32,740 nt of DNA from Anammoximicrobium sp032229885. Its GTDB lineage: Bacteria; Planctomycetota; Planctomycetia; Pirellulales; Pirellulaceae. The notes beneath the pieces are model-generated. The model saw nothing but the letters and a program-made list of their open reading frames with translations. It was not told the DNA's origin and did no database searches. Shown in pieces: positions 1 through 8,436 of the stretch. Every line of letters begins with the position of its first letter. Within the stretch, counting starts at the first letter, position 1. Location of the stretch: the NCBI GenBank assembly GCA_032229885.1, contig JAVYAJ010000082.1:1-32740 (forward strand). The letters run 5' to 3'. The translations under genes and the position numbers were made by a program.

Positions 1-2929
1 ACGCCAAGCTGTTCGCCACGGACAAATCCTCGGGCGCCATTTCACGCGCGGTCCGTAACTGGGCGATGGCCGCCGCGTATTTGCCTTGCCGGACCAGGGC
101 TTCGCCTGCGCCGAGCCGAGCCGCCACCAAGCGCGGGTTGCGTTCCAGCGCTTTCTCGAACTGGACGCCGGCCTCGTCGGCCCGCCCTTGCTGCAGCAGC
201 GCGTTACCCAAGTTCAGGCGGCTGCCCGGATCGTCCGGAACCAGTTGCACCGCGGCCTGAAACTGGAACGTCGCCTCGTCCAGCCGGCCCTGCTGGGCCA
301 GCGCGCGACCCAGGTTGGCACGGGCCAACGGGTGGCGCGGGTTGAGCTCGACGGCCTTGACGAAGTGTTCATAGGCCTGCCTGCGCAGGCCCTGTTTTTC
401 CAGGACGATTCCCAGGTTGGCGTGGGCGAACCACGAGTCCGGATCCAGTGCCAGTGCCCGCTCGAGATGCGGCGCCGCTTGCTCGAATTGGCCCTTTTCG
501 ATCAGGATCACCGCGATGCTGACGTGGCCTTCGACATAGTCCGGCTGGGCCGTGACCGCGAGCTGAAACTGGGCCATCGCCTCGTCGAGCTTGCCCTGCT
601 CGAACAGCTTGATCCCGCGCATGCCATCGTTCAGGTACTGGACGGCCGGAACTTCGATGCTCTCGAACTGATCGTAGGGGACGTTGACGAACTCGGGGAT
701 GTTGACCGCTCGATTGTCTGCCGTGCTGTGGGGAATCAGGATCGCGGGACTATCGTTCCCGTCGTCGTCGAGGTGGGTCAGAAACATCTGGGTGTAGGGC
801 GTATTGGCCTTGGACGAAAAGACCAGCCAGCGGCCGTTGGGCGAGAAGCTATGCCACGAGTTCATCAACGGCGTGTTGGCTCGCAGCAGGCGCGGCGTGC
901 CGCCGGTGGCGGGCACAATCCACAGCTTGCTGTCCGGGCGGATAAGCTGCCCGTTGCGGCACTGGACGAACACGATCCATTTGCCGTCCGGCGAGATCTT
1001 GGGAAAGTTGTTGCTCATCCCGTTGGCCGACGCACCGACAATCGGCGTCGGCACGCCGCCGCGGCCTTCGTCGAACGCCAGGCGGTACAGATCGTACTGG
1101 ATCTGTGTCTCTGCCGGGTCGTTGGCCCGCTTGGCAGGGACGTAGCCTTGGGGATAAGCGTCGCGCGCCTCGGCTCGCGCGAACACCAGATACTTGCCGT
1201 CTGGACTCCATACCGGGTCGCAATGCACGTATCGCGGGTCGTCGGCGCCGGGCAGCGATTTCATCTCGCCCGTGTCGCAGCGATAATAGGCAAAGATGCC
1301 GCGGGTCGGATAGAACACCTGAAGAAAGCGGTAATCCGTGAAATTGTAGACGTAAACCGACTCGTTCAGCGTCGACACCACATACCGCCCGTCCGGCGAG
1401 ACGCGAGACAGAAACCCCAGGGTTCGATGTCCCGGCAGTTTGTCGGGAAACGCGTTCCAACTGATCACGTGCTGCTGTTCGATCACCGTCCGCTTGCTCA
1501 CCGGGACGATCACGTAGCCTCCCTTGTCATTGGCCGGGCCGTCCAAGTCCATGCCCAGGGTGCGTCCGTCGTGCGAGAACGAGTGGCAATTCGTGCAGGT
1601 CAACAACCCGGTCACCAACAACCGGCTGCGCGGCTGGCTGACATCGCGCAATCGCCAGGCAATCAGCGGCAACGACGCTTCGCTGAGCGGTTTGATCACG
1701 CCTTCCTGGGTCTTGGACGGAGCAAGCGGAACGTCGCGATAGAAAATGGGGGCGCCGACCGGATCTCGCGAGGTTGTGAGCGTGACGCACCCCCGCGACC
1801 AGGCTCGCCCCGGCGCGGCGCTGTGAAACCCGAGAATCGTGACGCGAGCCGGTCGTTCGACCGAACGCCGCTTGATGGCCTCCCACAACGGACGACTGGG
1901 CGTCCAAGACTTGGCGGACGCCTGGTATGCAGTCGGCCGGTAGATCTCGTTGGTTTCGGCGATACAACGCGGGTCGATTTCCGGCGGGACGGGCGGATCG
2001 CCTTGCGTCAGCACCAAGATCCGTTCTGTCGAACCGTCAAAAGCAAACTCCAACAGCCAGGTGTTCGCCGGCGCGACCGTATCCGGGGCCGTGCGCGTTT
2101 GAGCTGGGCGCAGCGATGTCGGGCCGGGAGGTGATGTCGCGGCTAGGTTTGCGTCGGGGAGGCTCGCGTCGGCCAAGCTTGTCTCGGCCGGTCCCGTATC
2201 GGCCGGTCTTGTCTCGGCCGGTCTCATGCTCACCGGTCCGTTTACACAAGGTCCGTTATGGGACGATCCGCTGTCCGCCGCGTCCGTCGGTTGAGGGCTG
2301 CGCGGAAGGTCCGTCGCCTGGCCGTCCGTCGATTCGCCGTTGGCGGAAACCTCGTCGACCGCTGTTTCATCATCGTGCCACAGGAACGTGGGCGGCACGA
2401 ACTCGGGCGGAAAAATCGACTCGTCCAGCGGATAATCGATCGTCAGCGGTACGAGCGTCGTCAGTTCGCCGCCCGAGCGGGCGATCGTCCGCATCAGCGC
2501 GCTGGCATCGGCATCAGCCGTCGACGGAATCTCCGGAATGCCTTCGACCAAGATGGTGTGTTCCTGTTCAGCCGGAGACGGGGACTCGTGTGGCTCGGCC
2601 GGTTGCGGCGTCGCATGTTGTGGCGGGGCCTGCCGGGGCCGAGCCTGGGGTCGAGACTCGCGTTGCCGAGGCTCGTGTTCTAGCGGAACCCGGGCCGCGA
2701 CTTCGTTGTCCGGTGTATCGCCCGCCGTCGCGCGGGGGGCGGATTCACGGTGTGGTTTGCTCGCAACTCTCTCGCCGGCGCTCCCGTCGGTCGATCCGCC
2801 GCTCGACGGCTGCGCGACCAGTGATCGCTTCCCAGCCCGCCGACCGGTCCACCAATAGCCGCCGACCAGCGCAGCCGCCACGAGGACCGTCCCAACAACA
2901 ATCGATCGGCGCAAAACGCGGTTCCTCAA
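1..2929 (-). CDS. Membrane-anchored protein with c-type haem motif, TolB/PD40 beta-propeller and TPR repeats (3' end outside window)
   Basis: The frame is open from a TTG at 2929 to the left edge, giving at least 976 residues with no stop. Residues 9-27 form one hydrophobic segment after an Arg-rich start, so the protein is probably anchored with its body outside the cytoplasm. A long Pro/Ala-rich linker follows, including 5-residue repeats near 229-263. A CTNCH motif (C445, C448, H449) matches covalent haem c attachment. After it come at least four propeller strands of the SPDG(R/K) type (SPDGRYV, SPDGKYLVFAR, SPDGKWIVFVQ, SPNGRWLVFSS). TPR units run from about residue 745 to the edge (for example NLGIVLEKQGLRRQAYEHF). 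The start is uncertain: an in-frame stop at 2954-2956 limits the upstream end, and no strong Shine-Dalgarno is seen. The gene begins 24 bases after the hisD stop, so co-transcription is likely. Architecture is read directly; an electron-transfer or sensing role is inference. Confidence 0.85.
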   Translation of the reverse strand, partial: MRNRVLRRSIVVGTVLVAAALVGGYWWTGRRAGKRSLVAQPSSGGSTDGSAGERVASKPHRESAPRATAGDTPDNEVAARVPLEHEPRQRESRPQARPRQAPPQHATPQPAEPHESPSPAEQEHTILVEGIPEIPSTADADASALMRTIARSGGELTTLVPLTIDYPLDESIFPPEFVPPTFLWHDDETAVDEVSANGESTDGQATDLPRSPQPTDAADSGSSHNGPCVNGPVSMRPAETRPADTGPAETSLADASLPDANLAATSPPGPTSLRPAQTRTAPDTVAPANTWLLEFAFDGSTERILVLTQGDPPVPPEIDPRCIAETNEIYRPTAYQASAKSWTPSRPLWEAIKRRSVERPARVTILGFHSAAPGRAWSRGCVTLTTSRDPVGAPIFYRDVPLAPSKTQEGVIKPLSEASLPLIAWRLRDVSQPRSRLLVTGLLTCTNCHSFSHDGRTLGMDLDGPANDKGGYVIVPVSKRTVIEQQHVISWNAFPDKLPGHRTLGFLSRVSPDGRYVVSTLNESVYVYNFTDYRFLQVFYPTRGIFAYYRCDTGEMKSLPGADDPRYVHCDPVWSPDGKYLVFARAEARDAYPQGYVPAKRANDPAETQIQYDLYRLAFDEGRGGVPTPIVGASANGMSNNFPKISPDGKWIVFVQCRNGQLIRPDSKLWIVPATGGTPRLLRANTPLMNSWHSFSPNGRWLVFSSKANTPYTQMFLTHLDDDGNDSPAILIPHSTADNRAVNIPEFVNVPYDQFESIEVPAVQYLNDGMRGIKLFEQGKLDEAMAQFQLAVTAQPDYVEGHVSIAVILIEKGQFEQAAPHLERALALDPDSWFAHANLGIVLEKQGLRRQAYEHFVKAVELNPRHPLARANLGRALAQQGRLDEATFQFQAAVQLVPDDPGSRLNLGNALLQQGRADEAGVQFEKALERNPRLVAARLGAGEALVRQGKYAAAIAQLRTAREMAPEDLSVANSLA
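2139..2243 (-). repeat. 15-bp imperfect tandem repeat inside the haem/propeller/TPR gene
   Basis: About seven degenerate 15-bp units. The clearest are 2169-2183, 2184-2198, 2199-2213 and 2214-2228, all starting TCGGCC; flanking units are weaker. On the coding (minus) strand they encode pentapeptides such as AETRP, ADTGP, AETSL, ADASL and PDANL in the linker between membrane anchor and haem motif. The unit length keeps the frame, so copy number could change without breaking the protein. Confidence 0.7.
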
Positions 2930-2953
2930 GAAAAGACAAGACCATTCCGTATG

Positions 2954-4315
2954 CTATTCTACCCGCACATCGACACTGGCGCGGTGGGCGGTCAGCCCTT
3001 CGCGATCAGCCAGTTGGCGGACGTCGGGGGCAACGCCCCGCAGGCCTTCGGCCGTATACGCGATGACGCTGTGCGCACGCAGAAAATCGTTGGCCGACAG
3101 GCCCGAGGCCCATCGCGCGGTGCCTCCGGTGGGCAGCACGTGCGACGGGCCGGCCACATAATCGCCCACTGCCACGGGGCTGTAGTTGCCCAGAAACGTC
3201 GCACCGGCGTGGCGGATCTTGGCCAGCAGCGATTCGGCATCGTCGGTGGCGATGTGCAGGTGTTCCGGAGCGATCGCGTCGGTGATGGCGCACGCCTCGT
3301 CGGCGTCGCGGACCAGGATCAGCGCCGCAAAGGCTTCGAGACTCTGGATGGTCAGCTCGCAGCGAGCCAGGCCCGCGACCTGCCGCTCGAGTTCCGCCGC
3401 CGTCGCTTCGAGCGTCTGGCGGCTCCACGTGATCAGGATGCTGGCGCCCGGCGCATGCTCGGCCTGCGCCAACAAGTCGGCCGCGGTAAAGTCGGGGCGC
3501 GTCGATTCATCGGCGATCACGACGACCTCGCTGGGCCCGGCGATCGAGTCGATGTCCACTTCGCCGAACACGTATTTCTTGGCCAGCGCGACGAACAGAT
3601 TGCCCGGCCCGACGATCTTGTCCACGCGCGGCAACCCGGGCAGGCCGTAGGCCATCGAGGCCACGGCCTGGGCGCCGCCGATGCGATAGACCTCGCGCAC
3701 GCCCAACTCGCGACACGTGGCCAACACATCCGGATTGTTCGCCCCGAACGGCGTCGGGGGCGCCACGACCACGATTTCGGGCACGCCCGCCGCCTGGGCT
3801 GGGACCGCGGTCATCAGGACCGTCGACGGATACGCCGCGGCTCCGCCGGGGACGCAGACGCCGATCCGCTGCAAGGGCACGTAGCGCTGTCTCAGGCAGA
3901 CGCCGGCCGGCCGCCGCAGCTCGACATCGCGATGCAGGATGGCCCGCTGAAACTCCAAGATGTTGTCGCGGACGCGGCGCACGGTCGCCAGAAACTCGGG
4001 GTCCGCGGCGCGATACGCGGCCTCGATCTCGGCTTGGTCCACGCGAATCGTCTCGGCGCTCAACTGGGCGCCGTCCAGGCGCTCGCCATATCGCAGCACG
4101 GCCTCCAAGCCCTCGCGCCGCACATCGCCGCAGATTCTCTCGACGACTTGCTGCGGGCTGAGCGGTTCGCCGAACACGTCGATCGTCCGCCGGCGGCTGT
4201 GCTCGCTGACCACATCGCCTCGTGGGCTGAGCCGGTCGCGCAGCGCGGCGAGCGCCTGCTGGACGTCGGACTGGCGAGTATCGATGCGTTGGATCTTCGG
4301 ACGTGGCGTCGTCAT
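2954..4315 (-). CDS. hisD: Histidinol dehydrogenase
   Basis: Catalyses the last two oxidations of histidine synthesis, L-histidinol to L-histidine with NAD+, in the cytoplasm. The 453-residue product has the family blocks in order: CVPGGAAAYPSTVLM, IDSIAGPSEVVVIAD, the catalytic-region APEHLHI, and near the C-terminus GPSHVLPTGGTARW followed by GLSANDFLR. The start is the ATG at 4313-4315, preceded by an AGGAAAG Shine-Dalgarno; the frame is open to 4378, but that extension is not family-like. Length is slightly above the usual 430-440. The next gene on the strand begins 24 bases downstream. hisE and hisG lie about 8 kb away on the opposite strand, so the pathway is split in this region. Confidence 0.96.
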   Translation of the reverse strand: MTTPRPKIQRIDTRQSDVQQALAALRDRLSPRGDVVSEHSRRRTIDVFGEPLSPQQVVERICGDVRREGLEAVLRYGERLDGAQLSAETIRVDQAEIEAAYRAADPEFLATVRRVRDNILEFQRAILHRDVELRRPAGVCLRQRYVPLQRIGVCVPGGAAAYPSTVLMTAVPAQAAGVPEIVVVAPPTPFGANNPDVLATCRELGVREVYRIGGAQAVASMAYGLPGLPRVDKIVGPGNLFVALAKKYVFGEVDIDSIAGPSEVVVIADESTRPDFTAADLLAQAEHAPGASILITWSRQTLEATAAELERQVAGLARCELTIQSLEAFAALILVRDADEACAITDAIAPEHLHIATDDAESLLAKIRHAGATFLGNYSPVAVGDYVAGPSHVLPTGGTARWASGLSANDFLRAHSVIAYTAEGLRGVAPDVRQLADREGLTAHRASVDVRVE

Positions 4316-4359
4316 AGCTTTCCTATCGCAGCTCGAGGCCGCACTCTGGCCGCGGGCGT

Positions 4360-4375
4360 CGCAGGCGAGCCTGCG
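4360..4375. repeat. Short GC-rich palindrome upstream of hisD
   Basis: GCAGGC, two bases, GCCTGC, with one more flanking C-G pair. It lies 45 bp upstream of the hisD start and resembles the hairpins at 4471, 18860 and 24641 in size and pattern (GGC-loop-GCC). It could be an interspersed REP-like element or a hisD leader structure. Confidence 0.45.
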
Positions 4376-4470
4376 CACCTCGCGGCTACGTTAACACGAG
4401 TCGATATTGGCCTGGGCGGGTCCTTCCGAGGCTCGCAACCTGGCGATGGGCGCGACCGGCGGGGGATGAT

Positions 4471-4489
4471 ACGCGGCAGAATGCCGCGT
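4471..4489. repeat. Perfect 8-bp-stem hairpin (REP-like)
   Basis: ACGCGGCA, loop GAA, TGCCGCGT. The stem is perfect. A near copy with one base change in each arm-to-loop region is found at 18860-18878, also between genes. It lies in the 435-bp divergent spacer between hisD and the YqaA-like gene, which holds no credible coding sequence. Confidence 0.6.
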
Positions 4490-4715
4490 CCACACGCAAC
4501 CCTACGGCGCGCAACCGACAGGCCGGAATCCAGTCTGGCCGAGCCCGGACGGAACGTCTCGGGATTATCGCGGGATCGTCTCTAAGGCGTCCCGCTTTTC
4601 GTGGTGCACGAGCGGACGAGCGGCCACGTGCCCGAGCTCGTCGCGGCAGACCCCCGTTTTTGCTCTGCCCTTTGCCCGGCGGTTGAATTATTATTACCGT
4701 TTGCATCGATTGTCT

Positions 4716-4740
4716 CCAGCGCCCGCTGGCTTTGTTTTTT
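4716..4740 (+). terminator. Terminator-like hairpin with T-tract in the leader of the YqaA-like gene
   Basis: CCAGC (4716-4720), loop GCCC, GCTGG (4725-4729), then CTTTGTTTTTT ending at 4740. The Shine-Dalgarno GGGAG starts immediately after it and the ATG is at 4751. No plus-strand gene lies upstream in the preceding spacer, so it is better placed to act as an attenuator in the transcript leader than as the end of another unit. A second possible stem, GGCAGA (4645-4650) with TCTGCC (4664-4669), lies upstream. Function is inferred; folding and transcript ends are not known. Confidence 0.5.
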
Positions 4741-4750
4741 GGGAGATTAT

Positions 4751-5422
4751 ATGTCCGGGTCGACGGAGAGTTGCGAGAACGACGACGCGCGGGCCGGACG
4801 CAGCGCCGGCCCAGCCCGTCGCCGGAACGTGGTACGGCGGCTGTACGACTGGGTCCTGCACTGGGCAGATACGCCGTATGGCACGCCGGCCTTGGTTCTG
4901 ATTTCGTTTGCCGAAAGCTCGTTTTTTCCGATTCCTCCGGACGTTTTGCAGATCGCCCTGTCCATCTCTCGGCCGCGGCGATCTTTTTACTATGCTGCGT
5001 TGAGCGCGGTCGCATCGGTTGCGGGCGGTGTATTGGGATGGTTCATCGGCTTTGCCCTGTGGGCAGCGGTCGGCGATTTCTTCTACCGCTATGTGCCGGG
5101 CATTACGCCGGAGAGCATGGATTACGTCGGCCGCCTGTATCACGAGAACGCGATCCTAGCCCTGTTCGGCGCGGCGTTTACGCCGATCCCATTCAAGGTC
5201 TTCACGATTGCCGCCGGCGTGTTTCACTCGTACGTTCCCTTGGCCACGTTAGTCGCGGTCTCGGCCGTCGGCCGTTCGCTGCGTTTCTTCCTCGTCGCGG
5301 CCTGCATCTATCTGTTTGGTCCTCAAGTCAAGGCGCTCATGGAACGGTATTTCGAGGTGGCGACGCTGATCTTGTTCGCGCTGTTGATCGGCGGCTTTGC
5401 GGTGATCAAATACGCGCTCTGA
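4751..5422 (+). CDS. YqaA/DedA-family inner-membrane protein
   Basis: A 223-residue polytopic protein. After about 30 charged residues it has a DedA/VTT-type core: LISFAESSFFPIPPDVLQIA near residues 51-70, then GAAFTPIPFKVFTIAAG, the second re-entrant-like loop with its proline motif typical of YqaA proteins, and hydrophobic C-terminal segments. DedA-superfamily proteins take part in lipid flipping and membrane homeostasis; the substrate of this branch is not established. The start is the ATG at 4751 with GGGAG six bases upstream; an in-frame extension back to 4601 is Arg-rich, crosses the terminator-like hairpin, and was rejected. The gene stands alone, divergent from hisD. Confidence 0.88.
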   Translation: MSGSTESCENDDARAGRSAGPARRRNVVRRLYDWVLHWADTPYGTPALVLISFAESSFFPIPPDVLQIALSISRPRRSFYYAALSAVASVAGGVLGWFIGFALWAAVGDFFYRYVPGITPESMDYVGRLYHENAILALFGAAFTPIPFKVFTIAAGVFHSYVPLATLVAVSAVGRSLRFFLVAACIYLFGPQVKALMERYFEVATLILFALLIGGFAVIKYAL

Positions 5423-5891
5423 CTTCTCTTCGGCGGGAATCATCGAGTTGCGTCCGGCGCGAACGCCGCGCGGCGCGCCAGCGCGGATCGCTGCGCAGCG
5501 ATTCGAGCGCGTGAAAACAAGTGTCCGTCGTGCGCCGCGCGGCACAAGCTCGGATGGATGACTTCGCCGGATCTTGACAGGCTGTGGTCATGGGGTTAAA
5601 CAATGAGCCAGCGCGATGATTTCTATACGCGGCGTCCGAAACCGACTGCACGTCGTGACGCGCACCCGGAACGGACCGCCCCTGCTAGGCAACGAGTCTG
5701 GGCTTCGGTCGATGGCGTACGGCTCTGTTTCCGATAGCTTGCAGCGCTGTTTCCGGCGGGTGCCACGTCGCGTCGCGGCGCAACACGGGCTGCGCGATCG
5801 CATGTGTTCTGGGCCTCGCCGGATGGCGACTCGTGACATCGTTGCCGGCACGTCTTCTAATCACTCTTCTTGATCGACGGAAGGTCTAGCG
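5423..5891. other. Non-coding spacer with palindromes
   Basis: No credible gene. Two perfect palindromes lie just after the YqaA-like gene: a 12-bp one at 5464-5475 and a 16-bp one at 5487-5502 (ATCGCTGCGCAGCGAT), the latter extendable by a wobble and a G-C pair. Neither is followed by a T-tract. The end of the spacer is pyrimidine-rich before the GGAAGG Shine-Dalgarno at 5879-5884 of the pseudopilin gene. No tRNA-like fold was noticed. Confidence 0.55.
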
Positions 5892-6833
5892 ATGAACGAG
5901 CCTACAAGTAAGAAGTATGGATTCACACTTGTCGAGCTATTGGTGGTGATTGCCATCATCGGCATTCTGGTGGCCCTGCTCTTGCCGGCGATCCAAGCCG
6001 CCCGCGAAGCGGCGCGCCGCTCGCAGTGCTCGAACAATCTGAAGCAGATCGGTTTGGCGCTTCACAACTATCACGACACGCATCAGGTCATGGCTTCGGG
6101 GAATCTGTTCACCGTCAAGCTGACCTATGGCACGGACTGGTGTAGTTCGGGAACCACGGGCGAGAGCCGGGCGCCGTGGACGGTGTTGATCCTTCCCTAT
6201 CTCGAACAGACCAGTCTGTACAACGAGTTCGATTTCGGGAAAACGTTCACGTCGACCTCGAATGTACCCGGCGTCGCGGCGAACAATGCCCAGTTCACGC
6301 TCCCGAACAAGGCTTACCAGTGCCCGACCGACATCAACTCGAAACCCGACAACCACAACGGCTGTTATTTCGGCGTTCAGGGCGGCGGCCCGACACCATC
6401 CTGCAGCACGCAGGGCGGAGTGCGCGTCGCGTTCAAAAATGGCGTGCTGTTCGCCAACTCGAATACACGGTTTGCCGACATCCTTGACGGAACGTCGAAC
6501 GTGTTTATGATCGGCGAGACAAAATACGCGTTGACCAAGGGCGGGCGCAGCGACGGAATCACGACGAGCTGGGCGTCGGCGGGCAAACGAGATACGTACG
6601 GCATGCCGTTGAACCTGGCGGCTGCGATGCTGCAGATCAACTCGTATCCGTTGCACGGCGGCAATACCGATACCCTGAACTACATGACGCGACTGTTCGG
6701 CAGCTTCCATCCGGGTGGGTGCCAGTTCGTCATGGTCGATGGGTCGGTGCATTTTGTCGGCGAGACGATCGACATCAACGCCTATCAACAGACGGCCGTG
6801 CGTGACGACGGCCTGCCTACGGAAGGCTTGTAA
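5892..6833 (+). CDS. DUF1559 type II pseudopilin-like protein (H-X9-DG family)
   Basis: A 313-residue protein with a type IV pilin leader: short basic N-terminus, then YGFTLVELLVVIAIIGILVA, where cleavage is expected between G and F by a prepilin peptidase. The hydrophobic helix runs into AAREAARRSQCSNNLKQIGLALHNYH, the DUF1559 signature. The C-terminal H-X9-DG motif is present (FHPGGCQFVMVDGSVHFVG). This family is greatly expanded in planctomycetes and is the strongest taxonomic marker here; roles for most members are unknown, though a pilus-like or secretion-related surface location follows from the leader. GGAAGG lies seven bases before the ATG. The stop overlaps the next gene's start (TAATG), so the two are probably translationally coupled. 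Confidence 0.95.
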   Translation: MNEPTSKKYGFTLVELLVVIAIIGILVALLLPAIQAAREAARRSQCSNNLKQIGLALHNYHDTHQVMASGNLFTVKLTYGTDWCSSGTTGESRAPWTVLILPYLEQTSLYNEFDFGKTFTSTSNVPGVAANNAQFTLPNKAYQCPTDINSKPDNHNGCYFGVQGGGPTPSCSTQGGVRVAFKNGVLFANSNTRFADILDGTSNVFMIGETKYALTKGGRSDGITTSWASAGKRDTYGMPLNLAAAMLQINSYPLHGGNTDTLNYMTRLFGSFHPGGCQFVMVDGSVHFVGETIDINAYQQTAVRDDGLPTEGL

Positions 6834-7261
6834 TGAAGGACCGTAACGTGGAGCTGCGCGTGCGTCGATTGCTCGTTGGGCTATGGATATCGTGTTCGTG
6901 CGTCATTCTGGGCTGTTCGAGTTCGAGCGGTCCGGCTCGCTATGAACTGTCCGGCAAGGTTACGTTCAATGGCCGACCGGTCCCGGTCGGCGAGGTCAGC
7001 CTGCAACCAGACGGCGCGCAGGGAAACACGGGGCCAGGCTCCATCGCGATGATCAAGGACGGACAGTACAAGACCGATCCCGTGACGGGGGTTGTGGGCG
7101 GCGCCTACCTTGTCCGGATCGCTGGTTTCGACGGCGTTCCTGTGGGCGATTCATCCGAGGGCACGGCGCTGTTTCCCATGTTCCAGACGAAGATCGAGCT
7201 GCCTGCCCAAGCTTCGACGTACGACTTCGAGATTCCCGCCGCCCCGGGCGCCGCCCGCTGA
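6833..7261 (+). CDS. Small lipoprotein with carboxypeptidase-regulatory/transthyretin-like fold
   Basis: A 142-residue protein. The N-terminus is a signal with a lipobox-like ILGC (Cys near residue 28), followed by a Ser-rich stretch, so it is probably a lipoprotein. The body YELSGKVTFNGRPVPVGEV is the usual first strand pair of a carboxypeptidase-regulatory-like beta-sandwich; GDSS and SKAG-type turns are not visible beyond that. It starts one base inside the stop codon of the DUF1559 gene. Such pairs of a DUF1559 gene with a small lipoprotein gene are common in planctomycetes, which suggests a shared envelope role, but no biochemical function is assigned. Confidence 0.85.
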   Translation: MKDRNVELRVRRLLVGLWISCSCVILGCSSSSGPARYELSGKVTFNGRPVPVGEVSLQPDGAQGNTGPGSIAMIKDGQYKTDPVTGVVGGAYLVRIAGFDGVPVGDSSEGTALFPMFQTKIELPAQASTYDFEIPAAPGAAR

Positions 7262-7355
7262 TTGTAGACGCCCGCTCGAAGCACGCGCCGACGCGTGCCC
7301 GCGTCCAGACTGGGCGCAGGTGGTTGCCGTCGTGACGTCCAGACCCGGAGCCGCC

Positions 7356-8330
7356 ATGTTCTTGGGGATCGAAATCGGTGGAACGAAGCTGCAGTTGGGC
7401 GTTGGCCAGGGGCGCCGCGCCGAGTGTGCGGCTTTGGAACGCCTGGACATCGCGGCCGAACGCGGCGCGGCCGCGATCCTGGATCAGATCGAGCGCACGG
7501 CAAGCGGACTGATCCAACGGTTTCCGATCCGGCGCATCGGGATCGGGTTCGGCGGTCCTGTCGATTCGGCTGCGGGGCGGGTGATCGTCAGTCATCAGGT
7601 CGATGGCTGGCGAGATTTTGGACTGGCCGGCTGGTGCGAACAGAAGCTGGGCGTGCCCGCCGTGCTGGGCAACGATTGCGACGCGGCGGCGCTGGCCGAA
7701 GCGCGGTTTGGCGCAGGCGCGGGCAGGGACACCGTGTTCTTCGTGACGGTGGGCACGGGCGTTGGCGGTGGGTTTGTCCAGCACGGCAAGGTCTACGGCG
7801 CCGGGCGACCGGCGGCGGCCGAAATCGGTCATCTGCGTCCCGGGCTGGACGCGGATCGGCCCGACTTGACGGTCGAGGCCCTGGCGGCGGGCCCTGGCAT
7901 CGCGGCGGCTGCCCGTGATCGTCTGCGTCGCGGGGAAGCGCCTAGCGACCCGGATTGGCGACGCGATCTGGTCGCTCGCGCCGGCGGCGCCGCGGACAAG
8001 GTAACGGCGATCTCGGTCGGCCAAGCCGCCGCGGCCGGAAACCGCTTGGCCATCGACGTGCTCGGACAGGCGTGCCGCGCGTTGGGTTGGGCCATGGCGC
8101 AGATGATCGCGCTGCTGGCGCCCGAGACGATCGTGGTCGGCGGCGGCGTCTCGCTGTTGGGCGAAGACCTGTTCTTTGCGCCGCTGCGCGCGGCGGTGCG
8201 GCAATACGTGTTTCCGCCGCTGGCCGACTCGTACGAGATCGTCCCGGCCGCGTTGGGCGAATGGGTTGTGGTTCACGGCGCGCTCGCGTTGGCGGCAGAC
8301 CACGACGACGACGCGATTCGCGGCGGCTGA
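7356..8330 (+). CDS. ROK-family sugar kinase (glucokinase-like) lacking the zinc-cysteine motif
   Basis: Predicted cytoplasmic ATP-dependent sugar kinase, 324 residues. The N-terminal phosphate-binding motif EIGGTK is at residues 6-11. The catalytic pair is in VLGNDCDAAALAE (N106, D107), followed by the second ATP-binding block FFVTVGTGVGGG. E156 and H159 in EIGH are kept, but the CxCGxxGC cysteines that bind zinc in most ROK kinases are absent; the text continues RPGLDADRPDLTVEAL. The ATG at 7356 has GGAG six bases upstream; an in-frame extension to 7092 overlaps the lipoprotein gene in another frame and was rejected. A GTG at 7332 remains possible. Substrate is not determinable here; glucose is only the family default. 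Confidence 0.9.
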   Translation: MFLGIEIGGTKLQLGVGQGRRAECAALERLDIAAERGAAAILDQIERTASGLIQRFPIRRIGIGFGGPVDSAAGRVIVSHQVDGWRDFGLAGWCEQKLGVPAVLGNDCDAAALAEARFGAGAGRDTVFFVTVGTGVGGGFVQHGKVYGAGRPAAAEIGHLRPGLDADRPDLTVEALAAGPGIAAAARDRLRRGEAPSDPDWRRDLVARAGGAADKVTAISVGQAAAAGNRLAIDVLGQACRALGWAMAQMIALLAPETIVVGGGVSLLGEDLFFAPLRAAVRQYVFPPLADSYEIVPAALGEWVVVHGALALAADHDDDAIRGG

Positions 8331-8436
8331 ACGACGACATGGCGAGCGAGCTCGCGAACCTGGCGATCGGTTGTCCAGCGCGGCAGCGCTGACGCGGCTG
8401 CGACTCGGATGTCCCGTGATCTACACGGAGGAACGC

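Noticed and set aside
86..2134. 682-codon open frame on the plus strand
   Set aside because: It is antisense to the haem/propeller/TPR gene, whose minus-strand frame has clear TPR, SPDG and CxxCH motifs; the plus product is Arg-rich without motifs.
2139..2243. Pentapeptide-repeat protein domain
   Set aside because: A few units look like A(D/N)LxX, but the period drifts and the rest of the linker is Pro-rich; a low-complexity linker is more likely.
2951..4585. 544-codon plus-strand frame
   Set aside because: Antisense to hisD, which is unmistakable.
5423..5891. tRNA or small RNA gene
   Set aside because: No cloverleaf or TTCGA-type arm could be traced by eye.
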